Shown: positions 25,332-32,468 of the stretch, in pieces
How positions within the stretch are numbered: position 1 is the first letter of the stretch
Layout of the letters: each line of letters starts with the position of its first letter
Assembly (NCBI GenBank): GCA_024682395.1
Contig: JAIKZH010000057.1
Location: 1-32,468 of the forward strand
Origin: Bacteroidaceae bacterium
GTDB taxonomy: Bacteria; Bacteroidota; Bacteroidia; Bacteroidales; Bacteroidaceae
Length of the DNA: 32,468 nt
Direction of reading: 5' to 3'
Position numbers and translations under genes: made by a program
The notes under the pieces: generated by a model
What the model was told of the DNA's origin: nothing
The model's database searches: none
What the model saw: only the letters and a program-made list of their open reading frames with translations

Positions 25332-28300
25332 TTATTTTACTAATACTTTCTTGACACTTCCGTCAGACATTCTGATGATGTTGATACCCTTTTGTAGGTT
25401 GCTGACAGGAGCTCCGGAGATATTGAATATTCCGTTGATTGTAGAGTTACCAACAGCTGGTGTTTCTTCTATTGCGTTAGCATCGCCAGATGCAACAATC
25501 TGATTGATTGCCTTCACTACAGATGAAGTAGCACCCTTAGTCATGTAAGCATGTAATGGGTAAGCATAGAGGTTGTCGTTAGAATTAGTTTCCTGGAATG
25601 CCACACCATTAGCTCCACTGATGTTGACGAACAGATATGAACCTGATTCTGGTTTTGTCTTGTTTGTAACACCGACGAGGGTTCCGTTGGTCATGTTGCC
25701 TGTAGTAGCCTGTAATGTAACGTTAGATGCACTGAATTCAGCACTGCCTTTTCCGCAGAGTAATACTGGTTTGTTAGGATAGAGTCTTGTTACCTTGTTG
25801 ATAACATTACTACTATTAGTGTTGATGATATCATATGCATCGAAACCATATGGTAAGTTACATTCGAATGGTATCCATGTTGGTGAGAATGTGTTTACAT
25901 TGATTGAACATGTGATATTGTTTACATAGATGTTGTATGGTGAGTAGAATGGATAGAATGTGTTGCTGCCACCTGTAACGAGATACATGTCGCTGAGAGT
26001 AACACGTCCTGAATTATTGATACCGTACAGACTTACTGTCTTGAGTGATGATCTTCTATTGCTTACGTTATTCTTAGCGAAGAGTGAGTCAATGTTAATC
26101 TCTTTGATCATGTTGTTTGAATTTTGTCCATTCCAATATCCTTGTTCTGTAATTAAGTTTCCGCCATCGTCATAGAATCTTACACCCCATGGGCTTGTGA
26201 ATTCAGTAGTCTTGATGACAAGGTAGTTCTGAGTCTTTCCTGCGAGGTTGTGGAATATTTCTACAGAACCATTTGATTCAGACCATGAGAATGTGTAGTC
26301 TTCGTTGTTTGCTTCATACCATTGAGCACTTCCTGAAGTTGATGCCCATGGGAAACCAGCTCTTGCGATATCGTCTAATGATGCTCCGCCATCAGCAAGT
26401 GTGATCTTAGATGCAGTGTAATTGTTACCATTCTTTATTACCACATTGCGTGTGTTGGTAAGCTTGTTGTTGCTTGTTGCATAAATCAGACAGTTCTTGT
26501 TTGCTGGTGTAAGTGTGATTTCTTTCTCATTGTTCAATCCGAATACATTGATATTTGTTGCATTTGGATCTGCGAGAGCATTGATTGCACTTTCATCAAG
26601 TTCACCATTACCTGACAGATAGTAGTCTATTGGTGTGTTTGGATCGTTTACATAAATTGCACTGATCAAACCTGATGCAGAACCCCATCCTGTCTTGATT
26701 GCATTCAAGTGAACATATGAACCAACTTCACTGAGGTTGATTTCGAATTTACCATTTGAAATTTCACCTGCCTTTTCAACATAATCGTTTCCTGTTGCAG
26801 TCTGACGGTTGAAGAGAGCTCTTACGCTCATTCCGTCTGTACCTTTTATAGTAAGTTTAGTGCATCCTGTAAGGTCGGCATACTTGAGGTTGCTTACTTC
26901 GTTGTCTCCGTATAAGAGTGCACCACCGTCAACTCGTTCACCACCACCATAGTTGTTGCTGATGATACCAGTAGATGAAGCATTTGCAGATGGACTATTC
27001 CATGACTTGAAGTCAACTGCAGCGAGGTTCACTTCTTTCTTTTCACCACTTACAATCTTGTTTGCATTTTGATTTACGATTTGTGGCATTGAACCATAAT
27101 CTGCGCTGTAGTTGTCACCACTTGTGAAACCAGAATATCTTTCGTATTTGCTACCGTCAGTTGCATAAACAACGGCTTTGATTGTATAGTAAGCTGAATT
27201 TGTTGGTCTGTAGATTGCAGCATATGGTGTGTTTGTCATTGTACTAATCAATGAGTTGTTTACGTAAAGTTCGATACGATCGATTTTCTTAGTTCTAAGA
27301 CTTGCTCTTACGTAAATAGGCACATCTGTGTTACGTTTAACTTTTGTTGCACCTGCATTAACATATACTGATGCTTCCTTAACCATCTTAGGGAATGGAC
27401 TCTTAGCAGTTCTTGCATTGTAACTATTCATGTATTCGCGTAACCATTTCATTGCAGGGCGTTCATTGCCAGCACTTCTGATGATACCTGAGTTGCCATT
27501 TTCTGTCCATGTACATCCGTAGTAATGTCCCCAGAGTGTTACACCAGCACAATAATCAGCTTCCCACATTACAGGGAATTGTTCTTGGTAGCGTTGTTTC
27601 TGATAATTGTCATCGTAAGTACCAATGTCATATTCAGTAATGTACATAGGGATCTTAAGAGCGTTCTGGAGTTTATTCATCGAATTCTTGAACGTATTTA
27701 AGCTACAGTCTGTCAAGTCGTGTGACTGACATCCGTATGCGTCGATAGGAGCACCTGCATCGCGAAGTGTTTGTACAAGTTCGATGTATTGGTCTGTATT
27801 CCATTGGAATGTATTGAAGTCGTTATAGATAAGGATTGCGTTAGGCCAGCGTTCGTATGCTAGTTCAAAAGCTTTTATAAGCCAATCCCAACCAGTCTTA
27901 CCACCTCCACCAAGTGCTTCGATGAAGTATTTAGTACCATTCTGGTGTCCTGCAACACACTCGTTGGCAACGTCGATAAGTTGAAGGTTTGGATATTTGT
28001 TCTTCACGGCATCCATCCATTGTACAATCTCATTATAGCGCTGACTTGCACTTTGGCGTTCAATCCAAGAAGGGTATTGTGCACCCCAAATCAGAGCATG
28101 GAATTTAAATGGGAAATTGTGGTTCTTAGCGTAGTTGTAAGCATTATCACAACCCCACCAGTTGAAACTGTTGTTATTACCTTCGATAGAACCCCATTTG
28201 GATTCATTCTCGCAAGTAATCTGATTCCAGAGTGAAGAGAAGTTGACACCATTGTAGTCAACACTTCCTCTTGTTGTAATACTTCCTAAAAACTTGTCTG

Positions 28301-28427
28301 GGTTTGATGACAACTGGGCATAGACCTTGTTGCTGAAAAGACCTGCCGTCATTAGCAAACCTAAACAGATACCACTCTTTACTTTACTTAGTTGGTGCAT
28401 GTTACACCAAACGTTGATTTTCTTCAT
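25332..28427 (-). CDS. Secreted multidomain endo-1,4-beta-xylanase (GH10)
   Basis: 1031 residues. A signal peptide covers about residues 1-37 (core CLGLLMTAGLF, cleavage after VYA); M10 at 28400 would give a more usual-length signal. The GH10 catalytic domain (about 39-335) has the acid/base Glu156 in IDVANECV and the nucleophile Glu265 in YITEYDIG, plus FHALIWGAQYPSW (a variant of the usual GHTLVWH segment). Then come an Ig-like module (about 345-440), a carbohydrate-binding-like beta-sandwich (about 465-595), a short beta module (about 600-680), a second sandwich (about 682-820) and a beta-rich region (about 825-970). The C-terminus (INGIFNISG then GINIIRMSDGSVKKVLVK) is a type IX-like sorting tail. 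Expected role: extracellular breakdown of plant xylan. No SusC/SusD genes are adjacent. A leader of several hundred bases lies upstream. Confidence 0.92.
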   Translation of the reverse strand: MKKINVWCNMHQLSKVKSGICLGLLMTAGLFSNKVYAQLSSNPDKFLGSITTRGSVDYNGVNFSSLWNQITCENESKWGSIEGNNNSFNWWGCDNAYNYAKNHNFPFKFHALIWGAQYPSWIERQSASQRYNEIVQWMDAVKNKYPNLQLIDVANECVAGHQNGTKYFIEALGGGGKTGWDWLIKAFELAYERWPNAILIYNDFNTFQWNTDQYIELVQTLRDAGAPIDAYGCQSHDLTDCSLNTFKNSMNKLQNALKIPMYITEYDIGTYDDNYQKQRYQEQFPVMWEADYCAGVTLWGHYYGCTWTENGNSGIIRSAGNERPAMKWLREYMNSYNARTAKSPFPKMVKEASVYVNAGATKVKRNTDVPIYVRASLRTKKIDRIELYVNNSLISTMTNTPYAAIYRPTNSAYYTIKAVVYATDGSKYERYSGFTSGDNYSADYGSMPQIVNQNANKIVSGEKKEVNLAAVDFKSWNSPSANASSTGIISNNYGGGERVDGGALLYGDNEVSNLKYADLTGCTKLTIKGTDGMSVRALFNRQTATGNDYVEKAGEISNGKFEINLSEVGSYVHLNAIKTGWGSASGLISAIYVNDPNTPIDYYLSGNGELDESAINALADPNATNINVFGLNNEKEITLTPANKNCLIYATSNNKLTNTRNVVIKNGNNYTASKITLADGGASLDDIARAGFPWASTSGSAQWYEANNEDYTFSWSESNGSVEIFHNLAGKTQNYLVIKTTEFTSPWGVRFYDDGGNLITEQGYWNGQNSNNMIKEINIDSLFAKNNVSNRRSSLKTVSLYGINNSGRVTLSDMYLVTGGSNTFYPFYSPYNIYVNNITCSINVNTFSPTWIPFECNLPYGFDAYDIINTNSSNVINKVTRLYPNKPVLLCGKGSAEFSASNVTLQATTGNMTNGTLVGVTNKTKPESGSYLFVNISGANGVAFQETNSNDNLYAYPLHAYMTKGATSSVVKAINQIVASGDANAIEETPAVGNSTINGIFNISGAPVSNLQKGINIIRMSDGSVKKVLVK

Positions 28428-28500
28428 AAGGTGTTGTTTTAGATTGGTGAATTTTTTTAGATATTATTTTGATTTATTTATGATTGTATCAGATGTTTTT

Positions 28501-28517
28501 TAAGTTGATTTAACTTA
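28501..28517. promoter_or_regulatory. Interrupted palindrome TAAGTT-N5-AACTTA
   Basis: A perfect 6+6 inverted repeat with 5-bp spacer, 74 bp upstream of the xylanase start and 3 bp from the tandem repeat. The form suits a dimeric regulator's binding site; chance is possible in such AT-rich DNA. Confidence 0.35.
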
Positions 28518-28520
28518 GGT

Positions 28521-28557
28521 CGTTTACCCTTCGCTCGTTTACCCTTCGCTCGTTTAC
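28521..28557. repeat. 15-bp tandem repeat, 2.5 copies, upstream of xylanase
   Basis: The unit CGTTTACCCTTCGCT is present twice in direct tandem, followed by a partial third copy, CGTTTAC. It lies about 95-130 bp upstream of the xylanase start codon and directly beside the 17-bp palindrome at 28501-28517. It is more GC-rich than its surroundings. Confidence 0.85.
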
Positions 28558-28832
28558 AAATCTCCTATTTGCTGTCATTCTTTATGAAACACGCTAAAAT
28601 AAGGGATATGCTGTTGGTGTAACAGATGTCCTTTAGTATTAGTAATTTTTCATAATTTGTGCATAGCAGATAGAATAAATGTTTCCAGGCTTAGTTTATT
28701 AAACTTGCAGCACATATCATCAAAGCATATAAATGCAAAACTTATTTTTAAGTTCACAAAACTACAACCTTTTTATATAAATAAGAGAATTAAAAGTGTT
28801 AATAATAGTTAAATTATAAATTTGTTACACGA

Positions 28833-28864
28833 TTTGTATCATTTTTATTATTCTCGTAAATTTG
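28833..28864 (+). promoter_or_regulatory. Candidate promoter for GT8-priA (distal)
   Basis: TTTG at 28833-28836, a 20-bp spacer, then TAAATTTG at 28857-28864: a full match to the Bacteroidetes promoter form. It would give a leader of about 140 nt for the GT8 gene. Confidence 0.5.
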
Positions 28865-28967
28865 TAAGCATAGAATATCTCACTTTAGTAAATTATAGTG
28901 AGGAATTTTTCATGAAATGTGTATATGTTTTTTATAAAAAACATTATTACTTGTGGAACAAAAATTG

Positions 28968-28975
28968 TATCTTTG
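28968..28975 (+). promoter_or_regulatory. Candidate -7 element for GT8-priA (proximal)
   Basis: TATCTTTG followed by CA, a strong -7 match, 36 bp upstream of the ATG. The only nearby TTG (28951-28953) is 14 bp upstream, shorter than the normal 17-23, so -33 support is weak. Confidence 0.5.
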
Positions 28976-29011
28976 CAATGTTTTTAATGAACGAAATCAA
29001 CTTATGATGTT

Positions 29012-29944
29012 ATGGATGACAAGATAAATATATTATGTAGTATCGATGCGGTTTATGATCGCCATTTGCTTACTATGTTGGCTTCTTTATTTGAAAACAA
29101 TAAGGATGAATCCTTTCGTATATATCTCGTGGGGCAGAAATTGGATAATAACCAAGTGGATACAATAACAGCGTTTGTAAACAAATATAGAAACGAACTG
29201 ATATATATCGAAGCTGACGAACGTTTGCTGGAGGGACTACCAGAATTTAAGTTTGATTTCATTTCAATCATAGCATATATAAGGTGCTTTATGACTGAAT
29301 ATCTACCGATTGATATTCATAAAATCATATATCTGGATTGTGATTTGTTGGTTTTGCGTCCTATTCGTCCATTGTGGGAAACCAATGTCGATGATGTGGC
29401 TGTAGCGGTAGTGGAAGATATGTGGGCTATGCAGGGAGCTGGTGAAAGACTTGGTTATGACGACTCTGTTTATTCTTACTTCAATTCAGGGGTTTTGTTG
29501 GTTAATTTGGATTATTGGCGAAGTTATAAAGTGACCGACCAAGTGTCTGATTTCCTCGATGAAAACAGGGAAAAACTGCTTTTTGCAGATCAAGATATCT
29601 TAAACGGAATCTTTTACGATAAGAAAAAATGGTTGAGTCCTCAATACAATATGCAAGATGGTTTTTATCGTCGCCGTCGTAGAAAAATGTCTTTGGAATT
29701 GCAGAAGACTGTTGATCAATATCTTGCCTCTCCTGTGATTCTTCACTACACCGGTTCGCATAAACCTTGGCAATTCAAGTGTTATCATCCTTTGAAGAAT
29801 GAATATACTAAATATCGTAAGATGATACCATATGCTGTGGAAAAACCTGATTTTGTGTTTAAAGACTGGTTGGAGATGAAGGTTAACGGAATATTGTATG
29901 CGTTGCACCTTCTAAAAAGAAAGTATCGTGTAATCAAGAAGTGA
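29012..29944 (+). CDS. Glycosyltransferase family 8 protein
   Basis: A 310-residue retaining sugar transferase using a nucleotide-sugar donor, probably acting at the inner membrane face on lipopolysaccharide or another surface glycan. The GT8 features are the N-terminal donor-binding strand INILCSIDAVYDRHL (5-19), the metal-binding DxD in YLDCDLLVL (Asp109-Cys-Asp111), YFNSGVLLVNLDYWR, FADQDILNGIF, and the C-terminal HYTGSHKPWQF. It resembles the LPS glucosyl/galactosyltransferase (RfaJ/WaaO) group; donor and acceptor cannot be told. The C-terminus is basic with a hydrophobic patch (LYALHLLKRKYRVIKK), consistent with membrane contact. priA starts 6 bp after its stop codon, so the two are likely co-transcribed. 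Confidence 0.9.
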   Translation: MDDKINILCSIDAVYDRHLLTMLASLFENNKDESFRIYLVGQKLDNNQVDTITAFVNKYRNELIYIEADERLLEGLPEFKFDFISIIAYIRCFMTEYLPIDIHKIIYLDCDLLVLRPIRPLWETNVDDVAVAVVEDMWAMQGAGERLGYDDSVYSYFNSGVLLVNLDYWRSYKVTDQVSDFLDENREKLLFADQDILNGIFYDKKKWLSPQYNMQDGFYRRRRRKMSLELQKTVDQYLASPVILHYTGSHKPWQFKCYHPLKNEYTKYRKMIPYAVEKPDFVFKDWLEMKVNGILYALHLLKRKYRVIKK

Positions 29945-29950
29945 TATAAT

Positions 29951-32029
29951 ATGAAATTTGCAGATATAATAATACCTGTACCTTTAGACGACTCTTACAC
30001 CTATCTCGTCCCCAAAGAAATGGAGAAGGATATTGTTGTGGGATGTCGTGTGCAAGTGGGTTTTGGACGTTCCAAGACCTATGTGGGTATTGTTGTACGT
30101 TTGCACGATGACAAACCTGATGGCTTTGACCTAAAACCAATATTAAAACTGATTGACAGCGTGCCTGTGGTCAATTCTCGTCAGTTGGAATTTTGGCGTT
30201 GGATTGCTCAGTATTACATCTGTCCTTTGGGCGACGTGTATAATGCGGCATTACCGGCTAAGATGAAGAAGACGGTTAACGAGTCTAAGCGAAAACGTAA
30301 GTCTGCTGCAACAGATAATTCAGATACACAACTTGCAATACAGTCTTCTACGGTTATTTCTGACCTCACTCCGGCGCAACAGACTGCCTACGATGAGATA
30401 TGTGCAAGTTTTGAGTCTAAAGACATCACCCTGCTTCATGGTGTCACTTCATCGGGTAAGACCGAAATATATATACATATAATAAATAAATATATAAGCG
30501 AGGGTAAACAGGTTCTTTATCTTTTGCCTGAGATTGCATTGACCACTCAGATAACAGAACGTTTGCAACGTGTCTTTGGCGACGATATGGGTGTGTATCA
30601 TTCTATGTTTACCGATGCACAACGTTCAAAAGTATACCAGCGTCAGTTGTCTGACAATCCTTATAAACTGATTCTGGGTGTGAGATCTTCGGTTTTCATG
30701 CCTTTTCAGAATTTAGGTCTTGTGATTGTCGATGAAGAACATGAAACTTCGTATAAACAGCAAGATCCAGCTCCACGTTATCATGCACGGTCGGCTGCCG
30801 TCATGCTCGCTCGTATGTTTGGGGCAAAAACACTTCTTGGAACTGCTACCCCAAGCATTGAGACATATAACCTCGCGACATCGGGTAGATATGGGTATGT
30901 TAATATGACACAACGCTACGGCGATGTCAGTTTACCTTCTATAGAAGTGGTTGATATTGCACGATTGCGTTTTCAGCATCGTATGAAAGGCGCATTCTCT
31001 CCATTACTGCTTGAAGCTATAGGCGATGCCCTAAATGCAGGTGGACAAGTTATATTGTTTCATAACCGTCGTGGATATTCCAACTTGTTGGAGTGTAAAA
31101 CATGTGGTTGGATTCCGCGATGCTCTCATTGCGATGTCAGTCTGACATACCATGTGAGTAGGTCGAAAGCACAATCAGGTGACGGAGAAAAGAAAGAACC
31201 AGCATCGAGAGGCTTTCTCGTATGTCATTATTGTGGTAAGGTATATAACGTGCCGGATAAGTGTCCAAACTGTGAAGGCACAGTCTTCTCTCGTAAAGGT
31301 AACGGAACAGAGAGAATTGAAGACCAGATTTCTAATTATTTCCCTACAGCTCGTGTCCTGAGAATGGATACTGATACAGCCCATACCCGCATGGCCTATG
31401 AACAGATAATATCTGATTTCTCCGTACATAAATATGATATATTGGTGGGCACTCAGATGGTTTCAAAGGGCTTAGACTTTGGTGGGGTGACCGTTGTGGG
31501 TATTTTGGATGCCGATGTGATGCTTAATCAACCTGATTTCAGAAGTTATGAACGTTCTTTTCATATGTTGACGCAAGTCGCAGGACGGGCAGGACGTAAA
31601 GAAGGCAAAGGACGTGTTATCCTTCAGACCAGAAGTAAAGATTGTGATATTATATCTCATGTCGTCTCGTCTGATTATCGTTCAATGTATGACGAACAGA
31701 TCGAAGAACGTAAGTTGTTTAGGTATCCGCCATTCTATCGACTTATATACATCTATATGAAGCATCCGGATAATGTGCGTCTTGATATGGCTGCAAACGA
31801 GATGCAACGTTTGCTCATTGCTGCTTTTGGTAGTGAACGTGTACTGGGACCAGATCGTCCACCAGTCGCTCGTATTCATTCTATGTATATAAGAAAGTTT
31901 ATTTTGAAGATAGAACCAACTTTTGCTTATCATGAGGTACGTCAACAACTCCAAAAGATACGCCAACAAATTATCTCTACATCTGTAATGTCAGGACTTA
32001 CAATATATTACGATGTTGATCCGATGTAG
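29951..32029 (+). CDS. priA: Primosomal replication-restart helicase PriA, lacking the winged-helix region
   Basis: Superfamily 2 DNA helicase that loads the replisome at stalled forks. The N-terminal 3'-DNA-binding domain is present (residues 1-103: ADIIIPVPLDDSYTYLVP, VGCRVQVGFGR). The helicase core has Walker A GVTSSGKT (164-171), DEEH (261-264), LLGTATPS, TQMVSKGLDF and QVAGRAGR. Eight zinc-binding cysteines (382, 385, 391, 394, 425, 428, 438, 441) are present, with a polar insert at about 404-422 between them. Between ALPAK (101-104) and the helicase start (DLTPAQQ, 138) there is only a 35-residue basic/Ser-rich linker. In other Bacteroidales PriA proteins, which I recall as about 800 or more residues, this place holds a winged-helix-bearing region of well over 100 residues. 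Confidence 0.95.
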   Translation: MKFADIIIPVPLDDSYTYLVPKEMEKDIVVGCRVQVGFGRSKTYVGIVVRLHDDKPDGFDLKPILKLIDSVPVVNSRQLEFWRWIAQYYICPLGDVYNAALPAKMKKTVNESKRKRKSAATDNSDTQLAIQSSTVISDLTPAQQTAYDEICASFESKDITLLHGVTSSGKTEIYIHIINKYISEGKQVLYLLPEIALTTQITERLQRVFGDDMGVYHSMFTDAQRSKVYQRQLSDNPYKLILGVRSSVFMPFQNLGLVIVDEEHETSYKQQDPAPRYHARSAAVMLARMFGAKTLLGTATPSIETYNLATSGRYGYVNMTQRYGDVSLPSIEVVDIARLRFQHRMKGAFSPLLLEAIGDALNAGGQVILFHNRRGYSNLLECKTCGWIPRCSHCDVSLTYHVSRSKAQSGDGEKKEPASRGFLVCHYCGKVYNVPDKCPNCEGTVFSRKGNGTERIEDQISNYFPTARVLRMDTDTAHTRMAYEQIISDFSVHKYDILVGTQMVSKGLDFGGVTVVGILDADVMLNQPDFRSYERSFHMLTQVAGRAGRKEGKGRVILQTRSKDCDIISHVVSSDYRSMYDEQIEERKLFRYPPFYRLIYIYMKHPDNVRLDMAANEMQRLLIAAFGSERVLGPDRPPVARIHSMYIRKFILKIEPTFAYHEVRQQLQKIRQQIISTSVMSGLTIYYDVDPM

Positions 32030-32468
32030 TCTTGTGTTAGCGAGTAATGATACAATAAAGACTTTTTACCTATTTTCATGAATCAATATCATATATTTGT
32101 TTGCAGCAAGGTTGCAAACTTGAAAGGCTGACAAGACCACAGACTTTAGCCTTCATCATTATTGGATTCATCTTTTTCTCTACAACTCAATACTCATTTT
32201 CTTGTAAATGCAACAGCTCTTCTTCATTCCCGAAAAAGTTTATCTTTTGTGCTTATTTTTCCCCCTCGTATATGTCAAAAACGTCATTTTTTTATAAAAA
32301 TATAATGTTTTTTGCATTTTTTTGTCGAAAAATTTGGAAAGCTGTTTTTTTTTTTTTGATTTGTATGCGATTTGCGCAAATCTGGTGCAATCGCCTGTGT
32401 ACATCAAGGATTTATGCACACAGCGGAACGACACAGCAAATCATCGGTATGTCTTATCCTATCACCTT
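32030..32468. other. Non-coding tail of the window with palindrome and T-run
   Basis: 439 bp after priA with no credible gene. It holds a 7-bp inverted repeat (GTTTGCA 32099-32105, TGCAAAC 32113-32119, no T-run, possibly a weak priA terminator), a 13-T run (32345-32357) and a perfect 14-bp palindrome GATTTGCGCAAATC (32369-32382). The stretch 32270-32360 is extremely AT-rich. A frame opening at 32414 runs off the right edge, too short to judge. Confidence 0.6.
32369..32382. promoter_or_regulatory. Perfect 14-bp palindrome
   Basis: GATTTGCGCAAATC equals its own reverse complement. It lies 11 bp after a 13-T run, in a region that probably precedes a gene beyond the right edge. A binding site for a dimeric regulator is plausible. 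Confidence 0.4.

Larger units (their letters stand above)
28428..29011. other. Divergent intergenic region between xylanase and GT8 genes
   Basis: 584 bp, AT-rich, no credible gene. From left to right it holds a 17-bp interrupted palindrome (TAAGTT-N5-AACTTA, 28501-28517), a 15-bp tandem repeat (28521-28557), a weak minus-strand -7 match TAGTTTTG (28757-28764, no good -33) that could serve the xylanase gene, and two plus-strand promoter candidates for the GT8 gene. A 61-codon ORF at 28822-29007 is low-complexity and not accepted. Confidence 0.65.

Noticed and set aside
28521..28557. Possible CRISPR array
   Set aside because: The repeat unit is 15 bp in direct tandem without spacers; not a CRISPR.
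28822..29007. 61-codon ORF before the GT8 gene
   Set aside because: Very AT-rich, Tyr/Phe/Lys-heavy low-complexity translation that covers both promoter candidates; no start signal.
32412..32420. TTATGCACA, a match to the relaxed DnaA box TTATNCACA, near AT-rich DNA
   Set aside because: Only one box; an origin needs a cluster, and no dnaA or other origin genes are visible.

Overview
The window looks like chromosomal DNA of a Bacteroidales bacterium, most likely Prevotellaceae. Four things point there: AT-rich intergenic DNA with TAnnTTTG-type -7 promoter elements and no obvious Shine-Dalgarno sites; a Bacteroidetes-style division/cell-wall (dcw) cluster with a long FtsA, a PASTA-bearing FtsI and an inserted loop in MraY; a PorT-like outer-membrane barrel; and secreted proteins ending in the 'DLQGRK...GLYI..G.KV.K' kind of C-terminal tail. 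The species cannot be fixed from the sequence alone.

Layout. (1) 1-1128, plus strand: the 3' end of a secreted or surface protein gene and a small secreted protein, closed by a two-way terminator. (2) 1271-17559, minus strand: a 13-gene dcw operon read mraZ-rsmH-ftsL-ftsI-murE-mraY-murD-ftsW-murG-murC-ftsQ-ftsA-ftsZ. It makes the peptidoglycan precursor (MurE, MraY, MurD, MurG, MurC) and the divisome (FtsL/I/W/Q/A/Z). Upstream of mraZ lie two TGGGG boxes exactly 10 bp apart, the expected MraZ operator, next to a -7 element. (3) 18025-18597, plus strand: an outer-membrane beta-barrel protein with its own promoter and terminator. (4) 18782-25313, plus strand: an accessory island. It opens with a strong promoter and a densely structured, probably non-coding RNA ending in a terminator. 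Next come a TTG-start small ORF of unknown family, a second folded leader whose terminator-like hairpin ends one base before the next start codon, and then a C5-cytosine methyltransferase, a McrB-like AAA+ NTPase and a LlaJI/McrC-like PD-(D/E)xK nuclease. The last three form a tight restriction-modification operon. (5) 25332-28427, minus strand: a large secreted multidomain GH10 xylanase. (6) 29012-32029, plus strand: a GT8 glycosyltransferase and, 6 bp downstream, a PriA helicase that appears to lack the usual winged-helix region. (7) 32030-32468: non-coding, with a 13-T run and a perfect 14-bp palindrome.

The most unusual part is the front of the restriction island. Two heavily folded RNA segments flank a small unknown ORF, and the second contains mutually exclusive pairings that look like an attenuator or switch controlling entry into the methyltransferase-nuclease operon. 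All pairings were found by eye; no folding or database search was run.
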